NCBI RefSeq assembly: GCF_002441715.1
Contig: NZ_JXJX01000003.1
Location: 64,849-128,848, forward strand
Source of the DNA: Pseudolactococcus plantarum
GTDB taxonomy: Bacteria; Bacillota; Bacilli; Lactobacillales; Streptococcaceae
Length of the DNA stretch: 64,000 nucleotides
Direction of reading: 5' to 3'
A program made the position numbers and the translations under genes. The first letter of the stretch is position 1, and each line of letters opens with the position of its first letter. Positions 18,422-28,664 of the stretch are shown in pieces. Below the pieces are notes generated by a model, which searched no databases, was not told where the DNA came from, and saw only the letters and a list, made by a program, of their open reading frames with translations.

Positions 18422-19474
18422 ATGACGAAACAAGATAAGCGGTGGCTAACTTCATGGAGTTATGCGCAAAGGGGTGTGGGGTTAGACATGCCTCAACTAA
18501 ATGGTCAACTGATAACCTATCAGGTGATTATGAAACATAATGGCGATCAACTAAAGTTAACGTTGACGAATAGTTACAGTGACAAAACACAGCAAATTAA
18601 GTCAATATCAATTGCAAGTGATTCGGAAAAAAAGTTTGAATCACTAACGGTTGCCGGTAAGACTGCTTTTGAGTTGATGCCGAATGATATCAAACAAACT
18701 GATACAATCGATAAAAATGTCGTACGACATGAGACCCTCTATATCCAGATTTGCTTAGAAACGTCGATAACTGAGGGCTATAACCTCCTTGTAGGTGTGG
18801 ATAGTCATGTAGGTACTGATGCTGCTACGATTGTTGGATTTGGTGATTCCATTACTGAACAAGGTTTTTGGATAAATCCCTTAAAACAAGGAGTTTATAA
18901 GATCCTAGGTGAAAGCTACAGTGTGGTTAACGCGGGTATCTCAGGTAATCGACTTTTAAGAGCGTTTGCAGACACTCCAGTATCTGGACAGTATTTTGGT
19001 CAGTCTGGTGTAACACGCTTTGAACGTGATGTCTTTAAGGTCAACACCAATGTTAAGGCGGTTATCATCGCTTTAGGTGTGAATGATTTACATCAACCTG
19101 GTACTGATCCCCTAATCCCGATAGATGAGCTACCGACTTTTGAAGAGATGGTGGCAGGTTATGAACGACTTTTCCACTTGGCACATCAATATCATTGCAA
19201 GATCTATGTCGCAACGATTAGTCCATTTATTGGCTATACAATTGATGTAAAAAATATCAAGAAAGAAACACTCCGTATGCGTTTAAACCATTGGTTATTG
19301 CATCAAGCTAAAGTAGATGGTGTATATGATTTTAATGATGTGCTAGTCTCTGATAGTGATCCAACTCAGTTAGCGATACAGTATGATTCTGGAGACAAGC
19401 TGCATCCTAGTGAAAAAGGTGGGAAAGCTATGAGCCAAATTATTGATGTTACAATATTTGAAGCGCTAATGTGA
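18422..19474 (+). CDS. SGNH/GDSL hydrolase, probable carbohydrate esterase
   Basis: A 350-residue cytoplasmic protein without signal peptide. SGNH blocks are all visible: GFGDSITEQG (catalytic Ser), SGNRLL (Gly), GVNDLHQPG (Asn) and DKLHPSEKGG (Asp-His). About 130 residues precede block I and form a beta-rich domain starting LTSWSYAQRG. Relatives remove acetyl groups from plant polysaccharide fragments. Placed between the importer and the YesL protein, it may deacetylate the imported glycoside before phosphorylation or hydrolysis. Substrate inferred from context only. The Shine-Dalgarno is weak (GAAGTGA). Confidence 0.82.
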   Translation: MTKQDKRWLTSWSYAQRGVGLDMPQLNGQLITYQVIMKHNGDQLKLTLTNSYSDKTQQIKSISIASDSEKKFESLTVAGKTAFELMPNDIKQTDTIDKNVVRHETLYIQICLETSITEGYNLLVGVDSHVGTDAATIVGFGDSITEQGFWINPLKQGVYKILGESYSVVNAGISGNRLLRAFADTPVSGQYFGQSGVTRFERDVFKVNTNVKAVIIALGVNDLHQPGTDPLIPIDELPTFEEMVAGYERLFHLAHQYHCKIYVATISPFIGYTIDVKNIKKETLRMRLNHWLLHQAKVDGVYDFNDVLVSDSDPTQLAIQYDSGDKLHPSEKGGKAMSQIIDVTIFEALM

Positions 19475-19556
19475 TGAATAAGAAGTCAGTGAGATGATGA
19501 TTCAAATCAGTTAAAAGTCATGTGTATAAAGATATATGAAAGAGGGGGTGTTTGAT

Positions 19557-20162
19557 GTGCGTGGGTTATTAGCAGTAAATGGCATCATTTATCGGTATAT
19601 GTTAAAGTTGTATGATTTGATTGTCCTAAACATATTATTTGTGGTGAGTAGTCTGCCATTAATCACGATTGGCGCATCGATAACTGCATTATATGATGTT
19701 ACCTTAAATATGCAAAATGGTCATACTAGACAGGTTTACAGTGCCTACCTCGATAGTTTCCAAAAAAATATTAAGCAAGCAACACAAGTATGGCTAGGAT
19801 TTTTATTGTTGATTGCTACAGCAGTGATATTGATTAGTGTAGGCCAAGGTAACGTATGGCTATCTTTGGTCTTACTAGGGTTCATAACTATCACAATGAT
19901 GGCACTTATTTATATATTTGCCTTGATTTCAAAATTCCAGCACAACACATCTAGCATGATTAAAAATGGTGTCTTATTAGCTATTGAGCACACAGCATAT
20001 TCAATTATCATGCTGAGTATTGCGGGGGTATTAGTGATTGGTGTCCCCTTATATATTCACTGGGCCGGTGTCTTATCTATGCTTTTAACATTTAGTTTAA
20101 CAGCTTACATTCAGAGTTATTTTTTGAATAAACTTTTTCTAGAAGTGCTGAATAGAAATTAG
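19557..20162 (+). CDS. YesL/DUF624 family membrane protein
   Basis: About 201 residues, with five or six membrane helices and the family segments LYDLIVLNILFVVSSLPLITIGASITALYDV and SYFLNKLFLEV. DUF624 proteins accompany LplABC-type sugar transporters and have no established function. A frame opens at ATG 19536, but AGAGGGGG (19540-19547) is correctly spaced only for GTG 19557, so I take the GTG. Confidence 0.82.
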   Translation: MRGLLAVNGIIYRYMLKLYDLIVLNILFVVSSLPLITIGASITALYDVTLNMQNGHTRQVYSAYLDSFQKNIKQATQVWLGFLLLIATAVILISVGQGNVWLSLVLLGFITITMMALIYIFALISKFQHNTSSMIKNGVLLAIEHTAYSIIMLSIAGVLVIGVPLYIHWAGVLSMLLTFSLTAYIQSYFLNKLFLEVLNRN

Positions 20163-20271
20163 TCATGGACTGCTGCTGTGTAGGAGGGATACCCATATAT
20201 TATAAAGTGTTCAGTATGGAGTCACTAGATAAATAACAAGACGTTATAAGATATTGATTAGGAGGTGAAAA

Positions 20272-21210
20272 ATGTATTATATTGGGTTCGATATTGGTGG
20301 CACAGCGATTAAGTATGGTCTTGTAAATCATACTGGTGAAGTATTTCATAAAGGGACTTTCCCAACAATTTTAGATGATGCCGATAAGATGATCAATCAA
20401 ATGTCGGCAAAAGTTAAAAAAATTCAAGCTAATTATGAAATTCAAGGTGTTGGTGTTAGTATACCTGGCATTGTTAGTCCGGATGGGTATATGATTACCG
20501 CAGGATCTATCTTGTCACTATATCATATGCACTTAAAAAAACGATTAGAGTCAGCATTTGGTTTGCCCGTAACATTAGAAAATGATGCTAATTGTGTTGC
20601 GATTGCAGAACAATGGGTTGGGAATGCCAAAGGCGTAGAAAACTATATCGTGGTTACACTGGGAACCGCTGTAGGGTGTGGGATTGTGATTAATAATCAA
20701 ATATATAAAGGGGCTCATGGTGCTGCTGGTGAAGCAGGATGGAGCATGCAAGAGAGTTTAGATTATACACAAGATTTGGAAGATAATTCTTGGAATTTTA
20801 CGAGCGGTGTTATCGTTGGACTCTGTAGGCATTATCAACATGAGAGTGGCAAAACGATATCAGATGCTAGAATGATTCTTGATTTAGCGAGTCATGGAGA
20901 CGAGATAGCTGGTCGAGTACTAGATCAGTATTATGACGATGTAGCTAAAGGACTACTCAACTTGATCTGTGTATTTGATCCAGAAGTTTTACTAATAGGT
21001 GGAGGTATTAGTGCTAATCAATCATTTTTGAGACACTTATCTCATAGGCTAGATAAAATCAAACTGCATCATAGGAGTTTGAACCGGTTATCCAATGATA
21101 CGATAGCTCAAGTACAACCTTGTCTTTTAAAAAATGATGCAGGCTTGATTGGCGCCGTTTATCAGGTAATAAAAGAAAAAGAAAAAGAGATGAATAGATC
21201 CTCTCTTTGA
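20272..21210 (+). CDS. ROK family kinase, probable beta-glucoside kinase (BglK-like)
   Basis: A 312-residue ROK protein without the N-terminal HTH of ROK repressors. The ATP-binding DIGGTAIKYG is at residues 7-16 and the catalytic Asp105 lies in LENDANC. The zinc motif CxCGxxGCxE of glucokinases and fructokinases is absent, replaced by GAAGEAGWSMQE, and the C-terminus reads KNDAGLIGAVYQ. From memory, both features resemble the beta-glucoside kinase BglK, which phosphorylates cellobiose and other beta-glucosides at C6. Next to a 6-phospho-beta-glucosidase and an ABC importer, that role fits well; N-acetylmannosamine or glucose kinase are alternatives. SD AGGAGGTG. Last gene of the operon. Confidence 0.8.
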   Translation: MYYIGFDIGGTAIKYGLVNHTGEVFHKGTFPTILDDADKMINQMSAKVKKIQANYEIQGVGVSIPGIVSPDGYMITAGSILSLYHMHLKKRLESAFGLPVTLENDANCVAIAEQWVGNAKGVENYIVVTLGTAVGCGIVINNQIYKGAHGAAGEAGWSMQESLDYTQDLEDNSWNFTSGVIVGLCRHYQHESGKTISDARMILDLASHGDEIAGRVLDQYYDDVAKGLLNLICVFDPEVLLIGGGISANQSFLRHLSHRLDKIKLHHRSLNRLSNDTIAQVQPCLLKNDAGLIGAVYQVIKEKEKEMNRSSL

Positions 21211-21232
21211 ATTAATAAAATGATTCTAAATG

Positions 21233-21262
21233 ACAAGTTGATGTATGAGGCATCAACTTGTT

Positions 21263-21265
<3 letters not shown>
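21233..21265 (+). terminator. Terminator of the carbohydrate operon
   Basis: ACAAGTTGATG (21233-21243) pairs with CATCAACTTGT (21251-21261), then TTTT. It abuts the stop codon of the convergent flavoprotein gene. Confidence 0.8.
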
Positions 21266-22492
<1,227 letters not shown>

Positions 22493-22639
22493 TTAAGGTC
22501 GTCTCATTTCTGCTCTTTGTGGTAGACAAAGCTCACGCTATTAAACAAGTTTTTATGTGGTTAGCTGGCGATTAAAACATAAAACAGTTTTAAAATATAA
22601 AAAATCTGTAAATGTAATATGATTAAAAAGAAAGAATTA

Positions 22640-22648
22640 TGATATACT
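22640..22648 (+). promoter_or_regulatory. Extended -10 promoter of the ABC-PASTA operon
   Basis: TGATATACT fits TGnTATAAT in eight of nine positions, scoring n as free. The likely transcript starts near 22655. Confidence 0.5.
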
Positions 22649-22678
22649 TTAACTAGTCGATCAAATATTTTATAGAAC

Positions 22679-22739
22679 TGGCTTGAGAAATGGGCTGACA
22701 TTCTAAACTTGTTAAGGTCATTTCGTAAGGTTCAAGCCA
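22679..22739 (+). promoter_or_regulatory. Structured 5' leader of the ABC-PASTA operon
   Basis: TGGCTTGA (22679-22686) pairs with TCAAGCCA (22732-22739), and inside it GAAATG (22687-22692) pairs with CATTTC (22719-22724). No T tract follows, so this is not a terminator. It ends 12 bases before the Shine-Dalgarno AAGGAG and could affect translation or mRNA stability. Confidence 0.55.
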
Positions 22740-22760
22740 TTTACAGGTAAAAGGAGACAT

Positions 22761-24347
22761 ATGAATTTTTTAAAACGCGCCATACGCTCTGTTACAAGAC
22801 AAAAATCAAAATCACTTATCTTGTTTACAGTGATCTTTGTATTAGGTAATATTTTAGCCGGTAGTGTCATCATTCAGCAATCTACTCAGCATGTTGAAAA
22901 GACAACCAAAGAACAGATGGGGGCTGTCGCAACTGTTGGGATAGATTGGAATGATAAAGAGATACAAAAAGAATTTGAAAATCCAAGTCCTGATATGGAG
23001 ACTAATTTAGAGGTTAAGCTGATAAAAAAAATTGGCGCTAACCCTTACATCAAGCGCTATGATTATTCTCAATCATCGGGATTTCAATCTAAAAGCTTAA
23101 AGCTCTTTAATCCTTCTGGAGATAAAAAAGATAAGGCAGACGATAAGACCGAGGATAAGACTGGTGGCTTCAATCCAATGGAGCAGTTCATTCCTATTCG
23201 TGGTGTACAGGATCCAAAAGTTATGGATATCTCACTTAATAAAATTAAGCTGGTTCAAGGTAGTGTATTTACTGAAGAAGATATCCAAAAAGGAAATAAA
23301 GTTGTTTTAATTTCGAAAGAATTTGCCAGCAAAAATGGGCTACATGTTGGTGATGAGATGACGATAGATCAGATTTTGATGTCAGCAGATATGAATGAAA
23401 ATCAAAACGATACCAGTGACAAAGAAACATATGATACAAAAGTCAAAGTAGTGGGGCTCTACCAGGTATTAGAAACAGTACAAAAAAAATCTGGTAAGTC
23501 TAGTAAAGCAGATAGTGGTTCAGTTGTGCATGCTGCGTCGATGATAGGTAGTAATGGAGAAGACGGATTAGATTTTCAAATGTACAACACGTTTTATATG
23601 CCTAACAAAACCGTACACGAGATGAATCAAGGCTATATGCGGGTTTTAACTACTCAATCGCCTGATCTATTTTCTGGTATGAGTGATAAAGAGTTAGCAG
23701 AATCTGTGAAGCCATTTTATGTACCAATTTATCAACTAAAATCAATCGATGATCTCGCTAAGTTTAAAGCAGATACTAAACCTTTATTGCCTAAGTTTTA
23801 TTCTGTAATGACCTCTACAGATAGTTTTGAAACGATTGCAGGTCAGTTTAGTAAATTGTCAAACATTGCAAAAGGCGTTATTGTAGCGGCGATTAGTTTG
23901 TCGATTATCTTGATTCTACTGATTGTGTTACTATTTATGCGTGATCGTAAACGAGAATTAGGGATTTATCTCTCACTTGGAGATAAAAAATCAACGATCA
24001 TTTTACAGATTATGACAGAAGTGCTCACCATCGCAATTATTGCCTTGATGCTGTCATTAGTAACAGGTAAATTTTTAGGTAGTTTTGCCTCTGATGCCTT
24101 TTTACAATCAAATAGTGTTGCTAAAACTAAACCTGACGCGATAGGAGATATGATGAATCAAGACGCACTATTCAGCACAGGCAAGCGTATTAGTGCTGAG
24201 TCAGTGGTTGAAAATTATTCGGTATCTTTTACACCGTTCTATATCGTCACATACTTATTGGTTGGTTTAGCGACTGTTATGATATCTGTACTACTCTCAA
24301 CGCTTTATATATTTAAATTAAAGCCTAAAAAAATCTTATTGGGGTGA
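22761..24347 (+). CDS. FtsX-like (MacB-type) ABC transporter permease
   Basis: A 528-residue permease with four helices in the FtsX/MacB arrangement: one near residues 18-38, a long extracytoplasmic domain (about 40-370) and three more (about 375-400, 425-450, 490-520). The outside domain has a Lys/Asp-rich insertion (KKDKADDKTEDKT) and segments such as NKVVLISKEFASKNGLHVGDEM that recur in this family. Such permeases do not usually move substrate through a classic pore; they transmit force to envelope proteins or extrude peptides. ATGA links it to the ATPase. SD AAGGAGACAT. Confidence 0.87.
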   Translation: MNFLKRAIRSVTRQKSKSLILFTVIFVLGNILAGSVIIQQSTQHVEKTTKEQMGAVATVGIDWNDKEIQKEFENPSPDMETNLEVKLIKKIGANPYIKRYDYSQSSGFQSKSLKLFNPSGDKKDKADDKTEDKTGGFNPMEQFIPIRGVQDPKVMDISLNKIKLVQGSVFTEEDIQKGNKVVLISKEFASKNGLHVGDEMTIDQILMSADMNENQNDTSDKETYDTKVKVVGLYQVLETVQKKSGKSSKADSGSVVHAASMIGSNGEDGLDFQMYNTFYMPNKTVHEMNQGYMRVLTTQSPDLFSGMSDKELAESVKPFYVPIYQLKSIDDLAKFKADTKPLLPKFYSVMTSTDSFETIAGQFSKLSNIAKGVIVAAISLSIILILLIVLLFMRDRKRELGIYLSLGDKKSTIILQIMTEVLTIAIIALMLSLVTGKFLGSFASDAFLQSNSVAKTKPDAIGDMMNQDALFSTGKRISAESVVENYSVSFTPFYIVTYLLVGLATVMISVLLSTLYIFKLKPKKILLG

Positions 24348-24352
24348 TGACT

Positions 24353-25024
24353 ATGTCTATTATTGAAACACAAGCATTGAGTTATTTTTATCAAGATGGC
24401 GATATGCAACGTTATATCTTACGTGATATTTCTGTCAACTTTGAAATAGGGAAATTTTATACGATCGTAGGAGAGTCTGGATCCGGCAAAACGACATTAC
24501 TATCGATGATTGCAGGTCTAGATAGTGCTAAAGCAGGAGAAGTCCTTTTTGATCAGCAAGATATAAGACAAATTGGCTTTGAGAATTATAGAAGAAACAA
24601 AGTGTCTATTATTTTTCAAAATAATAATTTAGTGCCATATCTCACAGCTGCAGAAAATGTATTGGTAGCGATGACAATTACAGATAACCAGTTACCCGAA
24701 GATCAAAAAACTGTTGCCTATAATCTTTTAGATTATATCGGGATCACACGGGATAAAGCTGATCGATTAGTCAGTAAATTATCTGGAGGGGAACAACAAA
24801 GAATCGCAATTGCTCGTGCATTAGCAACAAATAGTGAGGTGATTTTAGCTGATGAACCAACAGGAAATCTTGATGAGGAACGTGAGGGAGAGATTGTTGA
24901 GATATTTCAACGGTTAGCTCATGAAAATGGGAAAGCGGTAATCGTTGTCACACATTCACAAGAAGTGGCTAAAAAATCTGATATTACTTACCGGCTTAAA
25001 AAAGGAAACTTGACACATGAGTAA
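24353..25024 (+). CDS. ABC transporter ATP-binding protein (MacB/LolD type)
   Basis: About 223 residues. Walker [11 protein letters not shown]-loop FQNNNLV, signature LSGGEQQR, Walker [13 protein letters not shown] and H-loop VVTHSQ are all intact. The frame opens at ATG 24344, overlapping the permease stop, but GGGGTG is best spaced for ATG 24353 (MSIIETQAL). It powers the FtsX-like permease upstream and overlaps the PASTA gene by eight bases. Confidence 0.92.
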   Translation: MSIIETQALSYFYQDGDMQRYILRDISVNFEIGKFYTIVGESGSGKTTLLSMIAGLDSAKAGEVLFDQQDIRQIGFENYRRNKVSIIFQNNNLVPYLTAAENVLVAMTITDNQLPEDQKTVAYNLLDYIGITRDKADRLVSKLSGGEQQRIAIARALATNSEVILADEPTGNLDEEREGEIVEIFQRLAHENGKAVIVVTHSQEVAKKSDITYRLKKGNLTHE

Positions 25025-26414
25025 TTTTTTATCTAATTTTACATCTGATAATTATCAAAACAAGAAACCCAAAGATCAAAAAAAATCATCTGATTTAGTA
25101 GACGGACAAGCAATAGGTCAGCAAGAAGCGTCTGAAGCGCTTCACAAAAAACAAGTTGACGAGAACACTGGTGAGGCAAAACAGGTGACACCCGGCGAAA
25201 AAACAGTTGCTAGTCCGACTGCTAAAGAGATGGCTAAACCAGTGAGTGATGACTTACTCGTTAAAGATACTGCTTTTGCAAAAAAGAAACTGTTAAAACG
25301 TCTCTGTTTTGGTATCGTCACTCTATTGATTTTGAGCTGCATTTTTGGATTTTACTATAATCAAACACATATTAAGTTACCTGATTTTACTGGTAAACCA
25401 GTCAGTACAGCACAAACGTGGGCCGATAAACATAAGATAACCTTAAATGTCAAACGCCTCTATGATTTTGATAAAAAAGTGAATACGGTCATCAAAGAAC
25501 CAGATAAACATACAGTGATTGCAAAGAAAAAGGTTGTCAATTTGACTGTCAGTTTGGGTGCAGATCCTAAAACAAAAATTAAACTACCTGATTTTTCAAA
25601 ACTCTCTTTAGCACAGGCACGAGTGTTTATTAAAAAAGAGAAACTGGCTAATACAATAATTCAGTTGGATTATTCAGAAACCATCGCAACAGATAGCTAT
25701 ATCAAACAAGAATTTGCGAATCAATCGCTCACCTCTGAAAATTTCAAGAGAGAAGACAACTTAACACTGTTTTATTCAAAAGGAAAAGAACCTGTTGTCA
25801 AAAATATTGATGTTCCAGATTTTTCAACGCAAACAAAAGAGCAGATAGACAAGTGGAGTATGGATAAAGGCGTCAAAATAGATTTCCAAACTGAGGGCAG
25901 TAATACAGTGGAGGCAGATAAGGTCATCGCTCAGTCAGTTGCAAAAGGGGAAAAAGTATCAAAAGCAGATATGATTATTGTTAAACGATCACTTGGTAAG
26001 CCGTTGATTGTTCCAGATTTTTCAGTGCTTAGTTTTGAAGAAGCAAGTGCTGCTGGAAAAGAGTTACCTGTTACTGTGAAACAAGTGTATAGTGAGTCCA
26101 TAGCTTATGGTGGGTTTATCAATCAATCAACGCGTGCTGGCACCCAGTATTTTGCCAAAGATAATGTCCCGAATATCTCTGTAGCCTTTTCATTAGGTCA
26201 AGTTTATATCAAGGATTTAACTGGACAAACACAAGGCGATTTGCAGGCTACGTTCTATAATGAGTATACAGCTAAGGGCGCACCGATTACGTATCAAGTA
26301 CGCTATGTCGATAGCAGTGAAACAAAAGGTGTTGTCGTTGGGCAAAGTTCTTTAAATGAAGCTGTCCCACTAAATAGTCATGTTATCGTGATGGTGAGTA
26401 ACGGAAAAAGATAA
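25017..26414 (+). CDS. Membrane-anchored PASTA-repeat protein without kinase domain
   Basis: 465 residues. Residues 1-90 are a hydrophilic, Lys/Gln/Ser-rich cytoplasmic tail without kinase motifs, about 96-114 are one membrane helix, and the extracellular part has four to five PASTA-like repeats, each opening with PDF (IKLPDFTG, IKLPDFSK, IDVPDFST, LIVPDFSV) and a degenerate last one from about 392. PASTA domains of Ser/Thr kinases and penicillin-binding proteins bind muropeptides. It overlaps the ATPase gene by eight bases and is therefore probably a functional partner of the exporter, perhaps as a wall-facing sensor or adaptor. That role is inference. Confidence 0.85.
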   Translation: MSNFLSNFTSDNYQNKKPKDQKKSSDLVDGQAIGQQEASEALHKKQVDENTGEAKQVTPGEKTVASPTAKEMAKPVSDDLLVKDTAFAKKKLLKRLCFGIVTLLILSCIFGFYYNQTHIKLPDFTGKPVSTAQTWADKHKITLNVKRLYDFDKKVNTVIKEPDKHTVIAKKKVVNLTVSLGADPKTKIKLPDFSKLSLAQARVFIKKEKLANTIIQLDYSETIATDSYIKQEFANQSLTSENFKREDNLTLFYSKGKEPVVKNIDVPDFSTQTKEQIDKWSMDKGVKIDFQTEGSNTVEADKVIAQSVAKGEKVSKADMIIVKRSLGKPLIVPDFSVLSFEEASAAGKELPVTVKQVYSESIAYGGFINQSTRAGTQYFAKDNVPNISVAFSLGQVYIKDLTGQTQGDLQATFYNEYTAKGAPITYQVRYVDSSETKGVVVGQSSLNEAVPLNSHVIVMVSNGKR

Positions 26415-26430
26415 ATAGTGTTGAATCAGT

Positions 26431-26458
26431 AAAAAATTATCTTTGGATAATTTTTTTG
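26431..26458 (+). terminator. Terminator of the ABC-PASTA operon
   Basis: AAAAAATTATC pairs with GATAATTTTTTT around TTTG. Confidence 0.8.
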
Positions 26459-26560
26459 CGGATTATGGGGGTGTAAACTGTCATGATGCATGCAAATAGC
26501 ATGAAACAGATGATGTATCATAAGGGTTAAATAATTCTGGATAAATTATTGAGTAAATTC

Positions 26561-26589
26561 TTGAAAAAATACGAAAAACGCGGTAGAAT
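26561..26589 (+). promoter_or_regulatory. Promoter of pgi
   Basis: TTGAAA (26561-26566), a 17-base spacer and TAGAAT (26584-26589). It predicts a leader of about 105 bases containing the palindrome at 26666-26681. Confidence 0.7.
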
Positions 26590-26665
26590 AAGGCAGATTG
26601 ATTTTTTAGTGAAAACGATATCAAGGAGCTAAAAAATTGAGTTAGCGTATTAGTGCTATTAGGAA

Positions 26666-26681
26666 CGTGTGCGCGCACACG
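26666..26681 (+). repeat. 16-bp alternating pyrimidine-purine palindrome in the pgi leader
   Basis: CGTGTGCGCGCACACG is perfectly self-complementary and strictly alternates pyrimidine and purine. It is GC-rich in AT-rich surroundings and lies about 10 bases before the Shine-Dalgarno AAGGAG. It can form a hairpin in RNA, and could be an operator or a Z-DNA-prone site in DNA. Confidence 0.8.
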
Positions 26682-26699
26682 AATGATTAAGGAGAAACT

Positions 26700-28049
26700 A
26701 TGTCACATCTAAAATTTGATTATAAAACAGCGTTATCTTTCGTAGGTCAACACGAGTTTGATTATATGCAGCCTGCAGTAACGGCGTTTGATGCCGCATT
26801 ACGTGAAGGTACAGGTCAGGGAGCGGATTTTACTGGTTGGATTGACTTACCAAAAGAGTATGACAAAAAAGAATTTGATCGTATTCTAAAATCAGCAGAA
26901 AAAATCAAATCTGATAGTGATGTGTTGATTGTCATCGGTATTGGTGGATCATACCTTGGTGCCAAAGCGGCTATCGACTTTTTAAATAGTTCATTTGTTA
27001 ACTTAGATACAAAAGAAAAACGTAAAGCACCACAAATTTTGTACGCAGGTAACTCAATTTCATCAACATACTTAGCACAATTAGTCGACTATGTTGCTGA
27101 CAAAGATTTCTCTGTTAATGTGATTTCAAAATCAGGTACAACAACAGAACCAGCTATCGCATTTCGTGTGTTTAAAGAAATGCTTATCAAAAAATATGGC
27201 ACTGAAGAAGCAAATGGCCGTATTTATGCAACAACTGATAAAGCTAAAGGTGCTGTTAAAGTTCAAGCAGATGCTGAAGGCTGGGAATCATTTGTTGTTC
27301 CAGATGCTGTCGGTGGTCGTTTTACAGTATTAACACCAGTTGGTCTTTTGCCAATTGCAGCAAGTGGTGCTGATATCCAAGCTTTGATGGATGGTGCAGC
27401 TGCTGCGCGTGAAGCATATAGCTCATCTGATTTGAAAAAAAATGAAGCTTATCAATATGCTGTACTTCGGAATATTCTTTTCCGTAAAGGTAAAACAATT
27501 GAAATCTTGGCTAACTATGAACCATCATTACAGTATTTTGGTGAATGGTGGAAACAATTAGCAGGTGAATCTGAAGGTAAAGATTACAAAGGTATCTATC
27601 CAACATCAGCTAACTTCTCAACTGATTTGCACTCAATCGGTCAATCTATCCAAGAAGGTAGCCGTAACTTGTTTGAAACAGTCATTAAAGTTGAAGAGCC
27701 TACATTAAATATCAATATCCCAACAGAAGCTGAAGATTTAGATGGTCTTGGTTATCTAGAAGGTAAAGATGTGAACTATGTGAATACAAAAGCATTTGAA
27801 GGTGTGTTACTTGCACATACAGATGGCGGTGTTCCTAACTCTGTTGTCACAATTAAAAAACAAGATGAATTTACACTTGGTTACCTCATCTATTTCTTCG
27901 AGATTGCTATCGGTTTATCAGGTTACCTAAATGGTGTGAATCCATTTGACCAACCAGGAGTGGAAGCTTACAAGAAAAATATGTTTGCTTTACTTGGTAA
28001 ACCAGGATTTGAAGAGCTGAGTGCAGCGTTAAATGCGCGTTTGAAATAA
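26700..28049 (+). CDS. pgi: Glucose-6-phosphate isomerase
   Basis: A 449-residue phosphoglucose isomerase of the Gram-positive length class, interconverting glucose-6-phosphate and fructose-6-phosphate. Signatures include [50 protein letters not shown] and the C-terminal [30 protein letters not shown] before ATG 26700. Codon use looks like that of a highly expressed gene. It is monocistronic, between the promoter at 26561 and the terminator at 28087. Confidence 0.97.
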   Translation: MSHLKFDYKTALSFVGQHEFDYMQPAVTAFDAALREGTGQGADFTGWIDLPKEYDKKEFDRILKSAEKIKSDSDVLIVIGIGGSYLGAKAAIDFLNSSFVNLDTKEKRKAPQILYAGNSISSTYLAQLVDYVADKDFSVNVISKSGTTTEPAIAFRVFKEMLIKKYGTEEANGRIYATTDKAKGAVKVQADAEGWESFVVPDAVGGRFTVLTPVGLLPIAASGADIQALMDGAAAAREAYSSSDLKKNEAYQYAVLRNILFRKGKTIEILANYEPSLQYFGEWWKQLAGESEGKDYKGIYPTSANFSTDLHSIGQSIQEGSRNLFETVIKVEEPTLNINIPTEAEDLDGLGYLEGKDVNYVNTKAFEGVLLAHTDGGVPNSVVTIKKQDEFTLGYLIYFFEIAIGLSGYLNGVNPFDQPGVEAYKKNMFALLGKPGFEELSAALNARLK

Positions 28050-28086
28050 ATCAAAGTATTCAAAAATAAAAATATAAATGTGCAAG

Positions 28087-28114
28087 TCGTTTGAGTGTAT
28101 ACTCAAACGATTTT
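28087..28114 (+). terminator. Terminator of pgi
   Basis: TCGTTTGAGT (28087-28096) pairs with ACTCAAACGA (28101-28110), then TTTT. The tpx -10 box begins five bases later. Confidence 0.8.
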
Positions 28115-28118
28115 GTAT

Positions 28119-28124
28119 TATAAT
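28119..28124 (+). promoter_or_regulatory. -10 box of tpx
   Basis: A perfect TATAAT, 24 bases before the start codon; no clear -35 because the pgi terminator occupies that place. Confidence 0.45.
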
Positions 28125-28148
28125 GAAAAAAAAGAATGGAGAAGATAA

Positions 28149-28637
28149 ATGATTATTACAAGACATGGTGAAGTTTTTGATGAGATTAATCCGCTAACAA
28201 CTGGGGCAGCACCAGATTTTCAGTTAACTGATTTAGCTAATCATAAAGTGAAGTTATCAGAATTGGCTGATCCGATTATTATTAGTATTTTTCCAGATAT
28301 TAATACGAGTGTTTGTGCTTTGCAAACAAAACACTTTAATGTAGCTGCTGCTGAGAATAAAGCAATCTCTTTTCTATCAATTTCAAATAATACACCTGAA
28401 GAACAAGCAACATGGTGTGCAGCAGAAGGTGTTGACATGACGATTTTATCTGATGCCAAAAATGAGTTCGGTGATTTGTACGGTCTATTTTTACCAAAAG
28501 CTAAATTATTGGCACGTAGCGTTTATGTGATTAAGTCAGGAGAAATTATCTATAGTGAAATCTTGAGTGAGATTACACAAGAACCCGATTACGATAAAGC
28601 ACTTGCTGTTGCAAATGCAGCAATTGACACTAAATAA
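28149..28637 (+). CDS. tpx: Thiol peroxidase
   Basis: A 162-residue atypical 2-Cys peroxiredoxin that reduces peroxides with thioredoxin. The peroxidatic Cys lies in NTSVCALQT, and the resolving Cys in ATWCAAEGVDM at the usual spacing. SD GGAGAAG precedes ATG 28149. It is monocistronic and shares a bidirectional terminator with mntE. Confidence 0.93.
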   Translation: MIITRHGEVFDEINPLTTGAAPDFQLTDLANHKVKLSELADPIIISIFPDINTSVCALQTKHFNVAAAENKAISFLSISNNTPEEQATWCAAEGVDMTILSDAKNEFGDLYGLFLPKAKLLARSVYVIKSGEIIYSEILSEITQEPDYDKALAVANAAIDTK

Positions 28638-28664
28638 GCCATTAGTTTAACGCTTGATAGCAAT

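Noticed and set aside
26481-26678. 65-codon minus-strand ORF in the pgi upstream region
   Set aside because: It overlaps the pgi promoter and leader and has no ribosome binding site or recognisable domain.
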